Assembly: GCA_026261815.1 (NCBI GenBank)
Contig: JAMPIT010000230.1
Location: 39,330,501 to 39,394,500 of the forward strand
Length of the DNA: 64,000 bases
Reading direction: 5' to 3'
DNA from: Monarcha castaneiventris obscurior
Lineage: Eukaryota; Chordata; Aves; Passeriformes; Monarchidae
A model generated the notes under the pieces. It searched no databases, was not told where the DNA came from, and saw only the letters and a list, made by a program, of their open reading frames with translations. Of the stretch, positions 35,865 through 46,600 are shown piece after piece. How positions within the stretch are numbered: the first letter of the stretch is position 1; the number at the start of each line of letters is the position of its first letter. The position numbers and the translations under genes are program-made.

Positions 35865-36268
35865 TGATTAAACAAAAATAAAATAAACTGCATAGGAACA
35901 TTTTAAAGTCCAGAGAGACACTGACTTTGTTTTAAGGCTGCCAGTAGCTGATACATCGTCTCCTTGCTACATCCTTCAGCCTTCCCTATGGACCACAAAG
36001 ATACATTCAGAAGCCTCCATTAACACAAGGGTTCTAACATTTTGTTCACTTATTCTACGTAAAAGTTTGCACATAACCTGTCATGCTTTCTTCTCTGCAG
36101 TACTCAACATCTGACAAGGAAAAATTGTATCACTTTTTGTCCAAGTAGAAATGTGATGCCCTTTTTGGAACATGGCAATTCTTATCACAGCCTGGCTCAT
36201 TTTCAATTAGACACAAAAGCTCTGAGCAGCTCATTAAAAGCAGAGCACTGCCTGTCCTCCTGAGACAC

Positions 36269-36274
36269 TTTATT
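36269..36274 (-). terminator. TRIM71: Possible alternative TRIM71 polyadenylation signal
   Basis: A second AATAAA on the - strand (TTTATT on +), about 410 bases before the distal one. Another lies at 37811-37816. Which are used cannot be told from sequence. Confidence 0.4.
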
Positions 36275-38012
36275 ATTGTTAGGAGAGAAGCATGATTAGT
36301 CACTAAAGTAGAAAAGAAATAACAAGAAGAGGAAACTAAAAAACCAAATCAACTCAAGATGCCCAACATCCAAAGAATGACAAGATCAGCCTGGATCCCA
36401 ATGCAAACCTGCACCGAGGCAAAATGCTACTTATAAATCAGTAGTGAAAATTTTGTAAGATGGGGCATACATCTACAGCCAATTAAATGGGGGAGAAAAA
36501 AAACGCATGTTTGACATTGGTTTCATGGGGCTGAGCTTCATTTTGTTCCAGGCTTGCAATTTCTATTGGAGTTAAATCTCAGGCAAGTGTTCAACACCCT
36601 CAGCTCCTCCAAGGACCTGTGCACGAAGTGAGCAGGGCATGACAGGTAATGCACAGTACAAACAAGAGTCACAGACGTAAGAAACCCCCACCAACTCAGG
36701 TGACTAAGCAAACCTTACAAACTAGTTAAAAACCTCTTAGTCATTTTAGGAAAAAAAAAAAAAAAAACCAAACAACAAAGCAACCAAACCTAAAAACAAA
36801 ACCCAGAAACAGACATCTCTCCCTCTGAAGGAAAAACTACTACATTGTCTGAAAAGTACTCTACAAACCTATAAAAGGACTTTTTTTTTTTTTTAAACTA
36901 GTTTGGTAGTTCAAAAGGAAGTTACTTAACTACATCAGTACACAGACACTTAACATTCAGTCAGTAAGGCTCTATGAAAAGAGCTTAAAAAATTATCTAC
37001 CTGAGTTTGTAAGTTGATACAATCATTAATAGAAGGTCTAAGACCATGCAGGTACACAAAGCATTTTTAGAACCATTATTGGTTGAACAATGATGGAAAA
37101 AGATGCCAGTCTGGCTTGTTAACCCGTAAGATCACTTAGAGACATCAATGTACATTTCCCACCATAACATTTACCAAACCCAACACAGCCTATTGTTATT
37201 AGGGGTCTCCTGTACCCACTTCTGCCACCCCTTAATATGAACTGGGGAGGAAAAAGGATTTTTTTTTCCCCCCAACAGAGTAGTCTGAAAATGTGCTTCT
37301 GCAACTTTACTCCACAGGTAAAACAGGGGGTATGTTGCACGTCACTACTAAACTTGCCTAAAACCCCATGACACTGGTTTTAAACTGCCTCTCCTGAGTA
37401 TGTCTGAACCTAAGCTGCCCTCCAGGAATAGGAACTTGATTGCTTTGTCATGGTGGAAAAAATCCCATTGAGTCAAGAAAGCTACTAATACAATCACCAA
37501 GTCAATAAAATAAAAAATCAGGACCTTATTCCCTTCAAGCATTTGGTATAGCATTGTGTTTACAGCAATCATAACACCAGTCTTCCCAAACAGGACACAT
37601 TGGTAGGCATGCAGAAAAGTTTTTCTCTTGTAGAGAGAAGACCTAAAGGTCTTAGGGACATTAGAACACTGCAAATGAACATGAAATATGTCACGTCAGC
37701 CGGTAGTGTCATAATACTGAACAAAAGTTTACACTTCCATACCTCGTAGTGAAATCAGAACAAACTCAAAAGCCTTTCAGGTCTCAGTCCAGTCTGCCTG
37801 AGCATTTGGTTTTATTTACAGGTTCTCTAGCAAGGGCAGCTTAATATCTCCATAGGCAGGCAGCAAAAATAAAAGCAAACAAAAGCAAGCAGTCACCACA
37901 TAGTACACACTTAGTATCTCTGTTTCAATTAAAATGCTTTTCCAACAGGCAGGATGAATCCTCCCCGCCAGGCAGATTCTCAACTATTTCCCAAACCTGT
38001 CTCATGCTAAAT

Positions 38013-38020
38013 TGAGGTAG
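38013..38020 (-). promoter_or_regulatory. TRIM71: let-7 target site (8-mer), distal member of pair
   Basis: TGAGGTAG on the + strand gives CTACCTCA in the mRNA, a full 8-mer match to the let-7 seed. It starts 27 nt downstream (mRNA sense) of the site at 38040-38047. Confidence 0.85.
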
Positions 38021-38039
38021 ATGATTTACTTCTGCAAAG

Positions 38040-38047
38040 TGAGGTAG
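38040..38047 (-). promoter_or_regulatory. TRIM71: let-7 target site (8-mer), proximal member of pair
   Basis: A second CTACCTCA in mRNA sense. The pair is about 4.1 kb after the stop codon, and its spacing resembles the paired let-7 sites known in nematode lin-41. Confidence 0.85.
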
Positions 38048-41000
38048 AACTTCAAGCAAAAGATAGTGGCATCTCTAGTTGTGCATTTTGTACCACAGCA
38101 AACTGGGTTTCAAACTCCCAAGGACTCAGAGACCAAAGGTACAATATTTGTCTAACGCAAGTACCAGTGTTCCTTTTTTATACAGTTCCAAACTGTTTGT
38201 CTAAATATATCTACTTTAAAATACCCTATTACCTTTTGGCACCATTTGGCTTACACTCCTTTAAAAAATAAACAAAACTTTGGCACAATATTTTTTTAAA
38301 CTAGGACTGAGCAAAGAAATCTTATGATCAAAGTTATGGCAAGATGAGCCTATAAACCTGCTCTCTTCAGAAATTAATTTTGGTTTAACTGTAACATAAC
38401 AGACTGGGCCCACTCTCCTTCAATTCCAAGGGAATGCCACATCCAAGTGACTTGTTCTTTCTCCCAAGCTGGTTATGTCTGGCCCTAACATGCATTCGTT
38501 TTCAGGTGTTATCTTCCTTCCCTTGCTTTCTTTAAGGTTTACAGGCTTCCTTAAATAAGTTATATTTAAAAGGTACTAAATAAAAAGGAGTGAGTTATCT
38601 GAAGGACCTGCATTATCAAGTACTGAATCTGCTTCGGTTTGCTACTAAAATTTCTGCTTAAATAATTCTGAGAAAGAACAACATTGCTTTATATGCTGAA
38701 CACCCAAACCAGCCACACTGATTGCTGATAACACTTTGTCAAGCAAAAGGTTTGCAGAGAGCCACTGGTTTAACATGGCATAGAGAAAATCCTTTGGGAG
38801 TTCTAGTAGACAGCTCTGTCACTCACAGTTGCTGTTCCCCAGCAAAGAGGCACACACTCACTTTACCCTTCTCCAGGCCATTTCCCCTAGTTAAGAAGGT
38901 TACTCTGAATGCTTGTTTGGTTTGCAATCCAGCTTCCAAGCCTTGCTTTTCCTCTCTGCATGCATGTATGTTATGATACTGGGGCATTAACCTGAGAACA
39001 TGCATGGAAAAGCAGAGCAAGGTTTGAATCTCATTTAAGTATATTACTTTTTAATAAGCCCCTATGGGGCATCTGATGTTGGCATTGTATATTAGCACTA
39101 CTTTTTTCATTGCATATAAAACACTCCATTTTATAAGCTACACTACCACTTTTCAATGAAACCAAGTGTGCTTAGCACTATCTATCACAAAGATAAGGAA
39201 TTCTTTTGGGTAGCTAAATAGTAGTGTTTTTAAAACGAAAAAGCTCCCCAACACGAGGTCAAACACTCAAGGTTCGGTTTGCAAGCAAATCCCACTAAAT
39301 CATGAGTTAAATAGACAGCAACTTAGAAAGAGTTCAAGTCACTCCTCTTCCTGACTGAGCTGGGCTGGGGGGTTGTGCAATGGCTCCATTCAAAACAGCA
39401 AAGGGCAGCTTCAGTGTCTGTCTGTCACCTTCCACACGGTGCAGGCTGGGGGGGCAAGAAGTTCCTCCAGTTCAACACAACCCTGACTGCACACTCCACT
39501 TTTTTTTAATGCCTGGAAAAACAACTCCCTTCTAGCTGCAGAGAAGGGCAAACCCCACAAGCATTTAAGCACAAGAGCATTTCTAGGACACTTCAACACT
39601 GTCAGCCACTCTGGTCAAAGTATTAAGAGACCTGGCATTTTCATTAAGACATGACAGGATAAATGCAAGGACACTGCAGACAAAACATTAAAGCTTTTAA
39701 AACCAGTTTTCTTTGGTATCTACATCTTGCAGGCAATTCGTTTTCACAGCCCAAGTTGCAAATAATTCTTGGGCTGAATAATACAAGACAACCATGGACA
39801 TCTGTCACAACTGTAGGCCACCCCCAAGAAGGGAGGCGTGTATGCAGGCAGAACTTGCAAAACTTGAAGGTAAACTAGCTCTCTCTCATACACATTTTGT
39901 GTGGCCACAGAAATTTAATGACAGACATCTGTATAAAAGATTATCCTTTCAAGACTGTTTTTAAACCATGCCATCCTAAGATTAAGCCTAACTGAAACAC
40001 ACTGCTTTGAAGAGTCTGCTTCCTTAAGGCTTTGGCTGAAAGGCAGCACAGTTGTTTTATCCCACTTAATTTAGGTGTTTTTCCTCACCCTTCTTTTGAA
40101 AGAAGTTTTGCCATCTCATGAATCTTTCTTGTCTCTTTCTGGTCCTTTAGTTTAAGCCTCCTCTAAAGTGGCAGCTCTCTCTGCACACATCATCAGTATT
40201 TCTACAAAACCCAGAAAGTTAACACTCCTTGGAGGGGAAAAGCAGCAAGAAGGAAAGTGCACCTTGTGATTTCTCACGAACTTGTAAAGAGCCTTTCAAC
40301 CTCAGGTCACTTTTGTGCAGGGTGGCTGGCAGAAAGATGAACCCTTTCCTTGGAGGATGGTTAAGGCTCTTCAGACTTTTCGACAACGACCATGTTTACA
40401 TTTCAGAGATCTTCTCTTGCAAACAGTAAGGTAAATCCCATGGCATTTCCAAACCCAAGAGTACTGACACATGAGTTTTTGCATTGCAGAAGGGCCCTCT
40501 GTTTCCCACTTTAAACAATTCTTCTTTGCCAACACCAGAGGGTGAAGCTACAGGGTCTGTAGAGACCTTATCTGCATGAACAGCTAAACCGGAATGCAAG
40601 AAACTGAAGAATAAAACCAAATCCTTCCAGGGATTCTAAGTCACATTTTGCTAAAGAGATCTCTATTCTCCCCCAAAAGTTTCTGCTTCTCAGAACACCT
40701 GTTTTTATATCCCCGAAAGGGCAAACTTCCCCTGCCTCCAAGCTTTTAAGGATCATATACATTAATTTTACACAGAATTCTTTGGTACTGCCCTGGGGAA
40801 AAAGCAGCAAAGTTTCACCTTGATGCAGTTTGCCTTTAGCTGGTACTGGTAATTCTTCACTTGGATCTGTAGCCAGAGATCCTGCAGTAGGGAGTTACAG
40901 GCCCATCCCACCCACCCTTAAAGCTACAGTAGACATTCCCAAAATCTTCAGTCCAGCTCTTTGGGGAAGCCAGAAGATGAAAAAAAAAAATTGTCACTGA

Positions 41001-42010
41001 TAAGAGTTATTGCAATCCTCTCTATATAAAAAACCCAAAACAAAACAAAGCAAAACAACTGTTGACTTCTCCAAAACACACCCTGAATCTCCAAAGCTGT
41101 GCTTATTTCTTACTCTTGGAAAAAGGTACCACTTCTGTTCTAACAAAATCAAACGTTATTCCCTTAAAGTCTCTCTATGGGGAGGGGCAAAACATGCTAC
41201 TCATTTCTCAACAAAGTAAACCAAAAGGGTTTGTTTTTCCCTGTTTCAGTGCCCCTCGTAACCTCTTCTGTTACCCAGATTAGGGACACTGATAAAAAGA
41301 AACAGTAACTTTTTTCAAACTAATTTAGCTTTCAGGTGAAAAGGGGTAAAAATGAAATTCTCAATGGCAGGACACATTAAAGGAAGCCTTGCTTTTTATC
41401 CTAACTTTACAATGACCACACTAAGCCACTAAAATGAACAATTTGGTTTAAACTTAAAGGATTTTTGTGCATTTTCATCAGCTTCACTTTGTGCTGTTAA
41501 ATTACTGTGTTTTAGTAAAAAAATACACAGAAATGCCAAAGAAGATGCAAACTTGCTCTTCCTGGCGAGTGAATCGCACTCACTTTCACAAAACGTTCTA
41601 AGTTGTCTGGGAACAAGATGCTGTGCTCGCCAGTAAATCAAACACACTGAGGTATAAAAAAGGAGAACAGGAAAAAGTTCTCTGCTGCAGCAGCAATTCC
41701 AAAAAAAAAAGCCAAAAAAACAAACCAACAACAAATGTCCCTCCCTCCCATGTCCCCACCCACAGAACTGCAGAATGGTCAAGAACACAAATTCTCTACA
41801 AACACCTACTACCATTTTCTCCATTTAAAAAGTTACATAGCGCCTTTCCTGGCTTAGTCTAACAGAACTCACCACACAAACCACCTAATGTGCACAGCAA
41901 CACTTGTTTGTGCATGAAACCCCATCGGGGGGAAAGAGGTAAAACGTTCTGAACTATGAGTATGTGGGGATGGGGAGGGGGCAAGAAACCGGGGAGGGAA
42001 GGGAGGACAA

Positions 42011-42018
42011 TGAGGTAG
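42011..42018 (-). promoter_or_regulatory. TRIM71: let-7 target site (8-mer) near the stop codon
   Basis: CTACCTCA in mRNA sense, about 160 nt after the stop codon. Confidence 0.82.
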
Positions 42019-42089
42019 ATAGAATTCAATTTTACAGGCTCACTCCCTGCAGAAAAGGTAAGTACATTCATCTGTAAAAAAATTAAAGA

Positions 42090-42097
42090 TGAGGTAG
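42090..42097 (-). promoter_or_regulatory. TRIM71: let-7 target site (8-mer) near the stop codon
   Basis: CTACCTCA in mRNA sense, about 80 nt after the stop codon and 79 nt from the next site. Confidence 0.82.
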
Positions 42098-42141
42098 GTT
42101 TGAATTAACGTTGTATTTTTTCATTTTCTCTTAGAAGAATT

Positions 42142-42149
42142 TCCCTGAG
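42142..42149 (-). promoter_or_regulatory. TRIM71: miR-125 (lin-4 family) target site, 8-mer
   Basis: TCCCTGAG on + is CTCAGGGA in the mRNA, an 8-mer match to the miR-125/lin-4 seed. It begins 27 nt after the stop codon. Regulation of TRIM71 by miR-125 together with let-7 is established in vertebrates. Confidence 0.82.
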
Positions 42150-42176
42150 ACAGTTTCTTCCTAATTCAAACACAGA

Positions 42177-43628
42177 TTAGAAGACGAGAATTCGATTGTT
42201 TCCAAAGTCGACCACAACAATCATGCCATCAGGGGTGACAGCTATACCTGAAGGACGGTCCATCTGACCAAAGCCGCTTCCCTGAGTGCCAAACTTGCAT
42301 AAAAAGCTACCATTGGACTCGAATATCTGCACGCGGTGGTTCCTGGAGTCGGCCACAATGATGCGCCCCTCCTGATCCACCGCCACGCCCTGCGGCCGCA
42401 GGAACTGCCCGTTGCCGGTGCCCTCGGAGCCCAGGAAGCGTGCTGACTGGCAATCTGGGTGGATGACCAGGAGGCGATGGTTGTTGAAGTCAGTCACTAC
42501 CAAGTGGCCCTCGTGATTGAACGTCACACCTCTGGGGGAATCAAAGTGCTTCCAGAGTGCCCCTTCGAAGCCGTACTTGTTAAGGAACACGCCGTCGGGC
42601 CCGAACAGCTGAACGCGATGGTTCCTCGTGTCAGAGACCAGGATCTTGCCCTCTGCGTTGACAGCCACATCCCAGGGATAATTGAATTGCCCGTTCTTTG
42701 TTCCTTTCTCCCCGAACTTCAGAATGAACTGCCCCTCAAACGTGAAGATCTGGATGCGATGATTGTCCTTGTCGGCCACGACGATCCTGCGCGAAATGTC
42801 ACAGGCCACGCCGGCCGGGCGATCGAACTGGCCCGGCCGGGAGCCCAGCGTGCCAAACTTGTGATGGAAGGTCCCGCACGGCTTGAACACCTGGATGCGG
42901 TTGTTGCTGCGGTCGGCGACGATGATGTAGCCCTCCTTGTCGACGCTGACCCCCCAGGGGCGGCAGAGCTTGCCGTCGCTGTCTCCCTCGCTGCCGAAGG
43001 ACAGCCCCGGCAGCCCGATGCCGATGTAGCTGCGCCCAGACTTCACCACCACTTTGAAGGGGCTGTTCTCAATGTGTTGGTTGCACATCATCACGGACAC
43101 CAGGTGCTCTCCCTCCAGCTGGGGACGGTAGCTGACCACGTAGGTTCCGTTCTGCTGATCGCTGACGTCTGCCCCAAAAAGGTTTCCATCTGGGCCCATG
43201 ACCACTGCAGAGATCATGTCACCCCCTGAAAGGCGAGGCTCCCCGTCGTGGTCGTAGCCGATCACGGTGAAAGAGGCCACCTTGCCCTGCAGCGCACGCT
43301 TGAGGCCTTCCCCCGTGGCTTTGGTCAAGGGAGCAAAAGCCCCGCTGCTGACAAAGCCCATGGATTTAATGGCCATATACAATGCCTGGTCGGGGGGGGT
43401 GAACATGATCCTGTCATCTTCCTGTGGCTGGAGAAGGCCTCTGACGTTCTTCAGCTCCTGCACCTGAGCCAGCATGCGGTCCCGAGCCAGAAGAATATCC
43501 ATGGTACGACCCTCCTCCAGGACCTGCTGAACAGCACTAATGGTGTTATCCAGCTTGTTTAGGTTCTGACGTAACTTTTCAACTTGCAGGTAGAGTGACT
43601 TGGCCTTGACTTGGCGAATCTTTTCCAC
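42177..43628 (-). CDS. TRIM71: TRIM71 terminal coding exon (coiled-coil end, filamin domain, NHL repeats)
   Basis: Codes 483 residues plus TAA (42177-42179). It follows an acceptor read on the - strand as CCCACAAG, so its first codon is GTG (Val) inside the protein, not a start. Approximate residue positions within this exon: 1-65 end of the coiled coil ([12 protein letters not shown]); 97-197 filamin/ABP280 Ig-like domain ([20 protein letters not shown], then [11 protein letters not shown]); 210-483 six NHL repeats, each with a D/N-R/H-I/V-Q-x-F signature such as [24 protein letters not shown] and RNHRVQIF. The coding exon is much more GC-rich than the introns. Confidence 0.97.
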   Translation of the reverse strand: MEKIRQVKAKSLYLQVEKLRQNLNKLDNTISAVQQVLEEGRTMDILLARDRMLAQVQELKNVRGLLQPQEDDRIMFTPPDQALYMAIKSMGFVSSGAFAPLTKATGEGLKRALQGKVASFTVIGYDHDGEPRLSGGDMISAVVMGPDGNLFGADVSDQQNGTYVVSYRPQLEGEHLVSVMMCNQHIENSPFKVVVKSGRSYIGIGLPGLSFGSEGDSDGKLCRPWGVSVDKEGYIIVADRSNNRIQVFKPCGTFHHKFGTLGSRPGQFDRPAGVACDISRRIVVADKDNHRIQIFTFEGQFILKFGEKGTKNGQFNYPWDVAVNAEGKILVSDTRNHRVQLFGPDGVFLNKYGFEGALWKHFDSPRGVTFNHEGHLVVTDFNNHRLLVIHPDCQSARFLGSEGTGNGQFLRPQGVAVDQEGRIIVADSRNHRVQIFESNGSFLCKFGTQGSGFGQMDRPSGIAVTPDGMIVVVDFGNNRILVF

Positions 43629-46600
43629 CTTGTGGGAAACAGAGGAGAGAAAAGCACACTTACATCAGGAAAGACAGACCACAATGCAGATTTCCTCGTC
43701 TCCCTTCTACATAAAAGCCAGTTGGACAGTTGTTACAGCATGTTGACACACAGCTGCAGAAGAAACATCTAAAAGCCACGATGCAGACAAGAAGAAACAA
43801 GGAAAACTAATTATTTATCCGAATTTAGCACTATTAGTCTCTCCTACCCTCCAGGCAAAATCATCCATTCCTACCCTGCAGATTTGCTGCATCGGTGACA
43901 TTTGAAAGCCAGAACCACTTGCTTACTAGTAATTATTTGCTTCCCCAAATGCCATTCTGTTTTCTAGTTGCACGGTACTTGACAGATCATCCACAGGCAC
44001 ATCTCATTTAGCCCCCAGGGAGGGTGGAGGTTATTGCAGCCTCTCAAGAAGAGCAGAGGCTGAGGCTTTACTAACCAGAACTGAGACCAATTTCAGAAGG
44101 TGGGTTGTTGTCCCACAGAGCTGAGGCTGGGAGTCAGCATCAGCTAATGCACATGGGCTCCTGTCATTCCCCTTTGCACCAGCACTGTTTTCATGTGACT
44201 GGATAATACCAGACATCTATCTCCAGGGATTTTTTAGGGTCCAATTATTCTAATATTTTCCTGTAAATACTGGCAACCATGCTAAGCTCATGCTTTAAAA
44301 CAGGATGCTTTGTAAACATCACTTCAAATAACACATCATTGGACAAGTCAGCTTGCCTTGGTGATCTGAAAGTCCTAATCCTACAGCTGAGAGTGTGTTC
44401 CTATTCAATTCTACAAGTGGGATCCAAAGGGCCAATCCAAACTAATCCGTGCTAAATGAGCAGAGAAAAGCGACAACCATTTTCTTTTCTGAAATAAGAA
44501 ACTTGCCTGTTACTTCCTTTCCTCCTCTCAAAATACCACATATGCACCGTGGCTGAAGCAAACCCATCAGTTTGGGATTGTGCAGATACTCTTGCTGGAG
44601 AGTACTCCTTTCTTATACTAGTTTTAAAAAAATAATTAGAAGGAGGATGCTACCTTGATTGAGAGTAAAGGTTTTAGGGATGGGGACAATGAAAGCTGAT
44701 CTCACAGAATTTCTACTAGTCTTTCTAAAAAACAAAAAAGGACAGGATATACAGCTTTGCTCCTGTCCTTTACAAAGAGCAGATCAGAAAACTGATTATA
44801 CTGTGTACCTAATTCTAGAGCAGCACATTAAAGATGTTTTGAAGACATTGTTTATAGAGGGGATCTCCCCTCGGGGCAGCTGCTGGGCCAGCAGGGGGAG
44901 TGCCCAGCCCACGTGTGGGGCTGTGCTGCTCTGAGGATGCAGCAGCCCCTGCAAAAACCCCACCAGTGGCTCCAGTTAAGGAAACCTGCAGTTTGCCTTG
45001 GATATCAGAATCTGGCTGTGTAGTAGTTTAAGTATTTTTTCAGTTTGAAAAGCACTTGTCAGCAGCACAAACCACAAATGCAAGGGTGCATACCTTCCAG
45101 AGCAGCTCACACTCCCGCTCTTCCAAGGCCTTCTTATGTCGTGTGGTCACTACTTTAACTTCAGACTGTACCACCTTCGCTTTCATCTCGACTTGCTCTG
45201 CCACAGCCTGGGCCTGTTCAATACTCAGCTAGGGAGAAAAAAAGACAAACACACTTCAGGCTCGACCAAACCAATTAAAAATGCATCAGAGGGCTGCTGC
45301 TTACATTTCACTATGCCTTCAGGTGAAGGCATAAAGTGACAACTCTTAAGTTTCTTACTAGGCCTTCACCCATTTCAATGCAGCCTAAAAGCTGACAGGA
45401 TTGTTTACATACATCTATTACATGGAGTTCATTGTGCCTTGCACCAACACCACAGCACTAAATTCCCTGTGTAATTCCAGCAAGCAGCTAGTATGGTGAA
45501 CAAGAGACTAACACAGAAATTCACATTCGTGTTTTCTTGCACGTAGAGAACCCAGTTTTTCTACTCCCTCAAAACGGTTCAGACTGTTGTTGTGTGATGG
45601 ATCTGCTTCTAGTAAGAAATGAACACTGTAGGGAACAGACTGTGCTGTCTATGCATTTGAACTGCACAGAAATATCCCTAACACAGCATAAAGGTAATCA
45701 ATTTTAAAAGAAAAAAAACAAAGAACAAATGGTTATCAGTAAAAAGCATTCATATAGCTATTCACACCTTGGGTGGAGACCAAATTATTTCTAATATAAC
45801 CTTGCAATGCTAGTATTTTAAAAACATTCTGTAGTAGTATTCTGCAGAATCCACACAGAAGGAGCTTGTCTCTTTTCTCTCATCAAATTAAAAATGGTTT
45901 CCTCAAAAAATCCTTCCTCTAAACTACTCCCAAGTTTCACAAAATATTACAGAAAGGGGCATAAAAACAAAGACCAGGCAAATCTGAAGGATCACAGTTC
46001 CCAATGGAAAAGGTTCAATAGCAATAGTTAATTATTTCAACACCTTTGTCATACAGTGAACCAACAGATGAGCCTGTGAACCTCAAAGAGGTTAAAAAAA
46101 TACTAACTTATTAGTCACAAATTCTAGAGCAAAATGATGGCATGTGAAAGTATTCAGCCTAAAAGAGAGGAGGGTTCATACCAATGTATGCAAATAGTTA
46201 AAGGGAAGGCACTGAGAGGGCAGAGCCAGGCTCATTCCAGTGGTGCCCTGTGACAGCACCAGAGGGAATGGGCACAAACTGAAACAGAGGTTCCCTCTGA
46301 ACACTAGGAAACACTTTTTTTTCTTCAGAAATGCAGGCTTATTGAAGTCAGCAAAAAAGCAATTTAAAGGCTTTATCGTAGATTCAGAACCTTCTGGAAG
46401 ATACCTTCAGTTTAATTCTACACAAGGATGTACCAATCTAAGAACCACCTGATGCAACAATCCGTGAACTACCCAGTGTGAGCCAGCATCATCTAGAAAG
46501 TCAGACAGTACTTTGTCATCTTTCACTCAATAGTTGTCAGTATTTTTGAATTCTCAGTTCAGCAGCTTCTAGTTTATGTCAGCAGTTGGAATGCTAACAC

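Larger units (their letters stand above)
35840..42176 (-). other. TRIM71: TRIM71 3' untranslated region
   Basis: About 6.3 kb on the - strand between the TRIM71 stop codon and a polyadenylation signal near 35859. TRIM71 in mammals also has a 3' UTR of several kb as I recall. It carries a miR-125 site at 42142-42149 and let-7 sites at 42090-42097, 42011-42018, 38040-38047 and 38013-38020 (listed in mRNA order). No conserved coding frame is seen on either strand. The A-rich stretches near 36750 and 41700 are low complexity. The extent is inferred; nearer signals could give shorter forms. Confidence 0.78.

Noticed and set aside
42459..43229. 256-codon open frame on the + strand
   Set aside because: It is the antisense shadow of the GC-rich TRIM71 NHL exon, where codon bias keeps the opposite strand open. 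It has no domain of its own.
42177..43628. The TRIM71 last exon as a separate 483-residue gene with its own start
   Set aside because: The first codon is an internal GTG directly after a splice acceptor, and the peptide continues in phase from the exon at 45094-45228.
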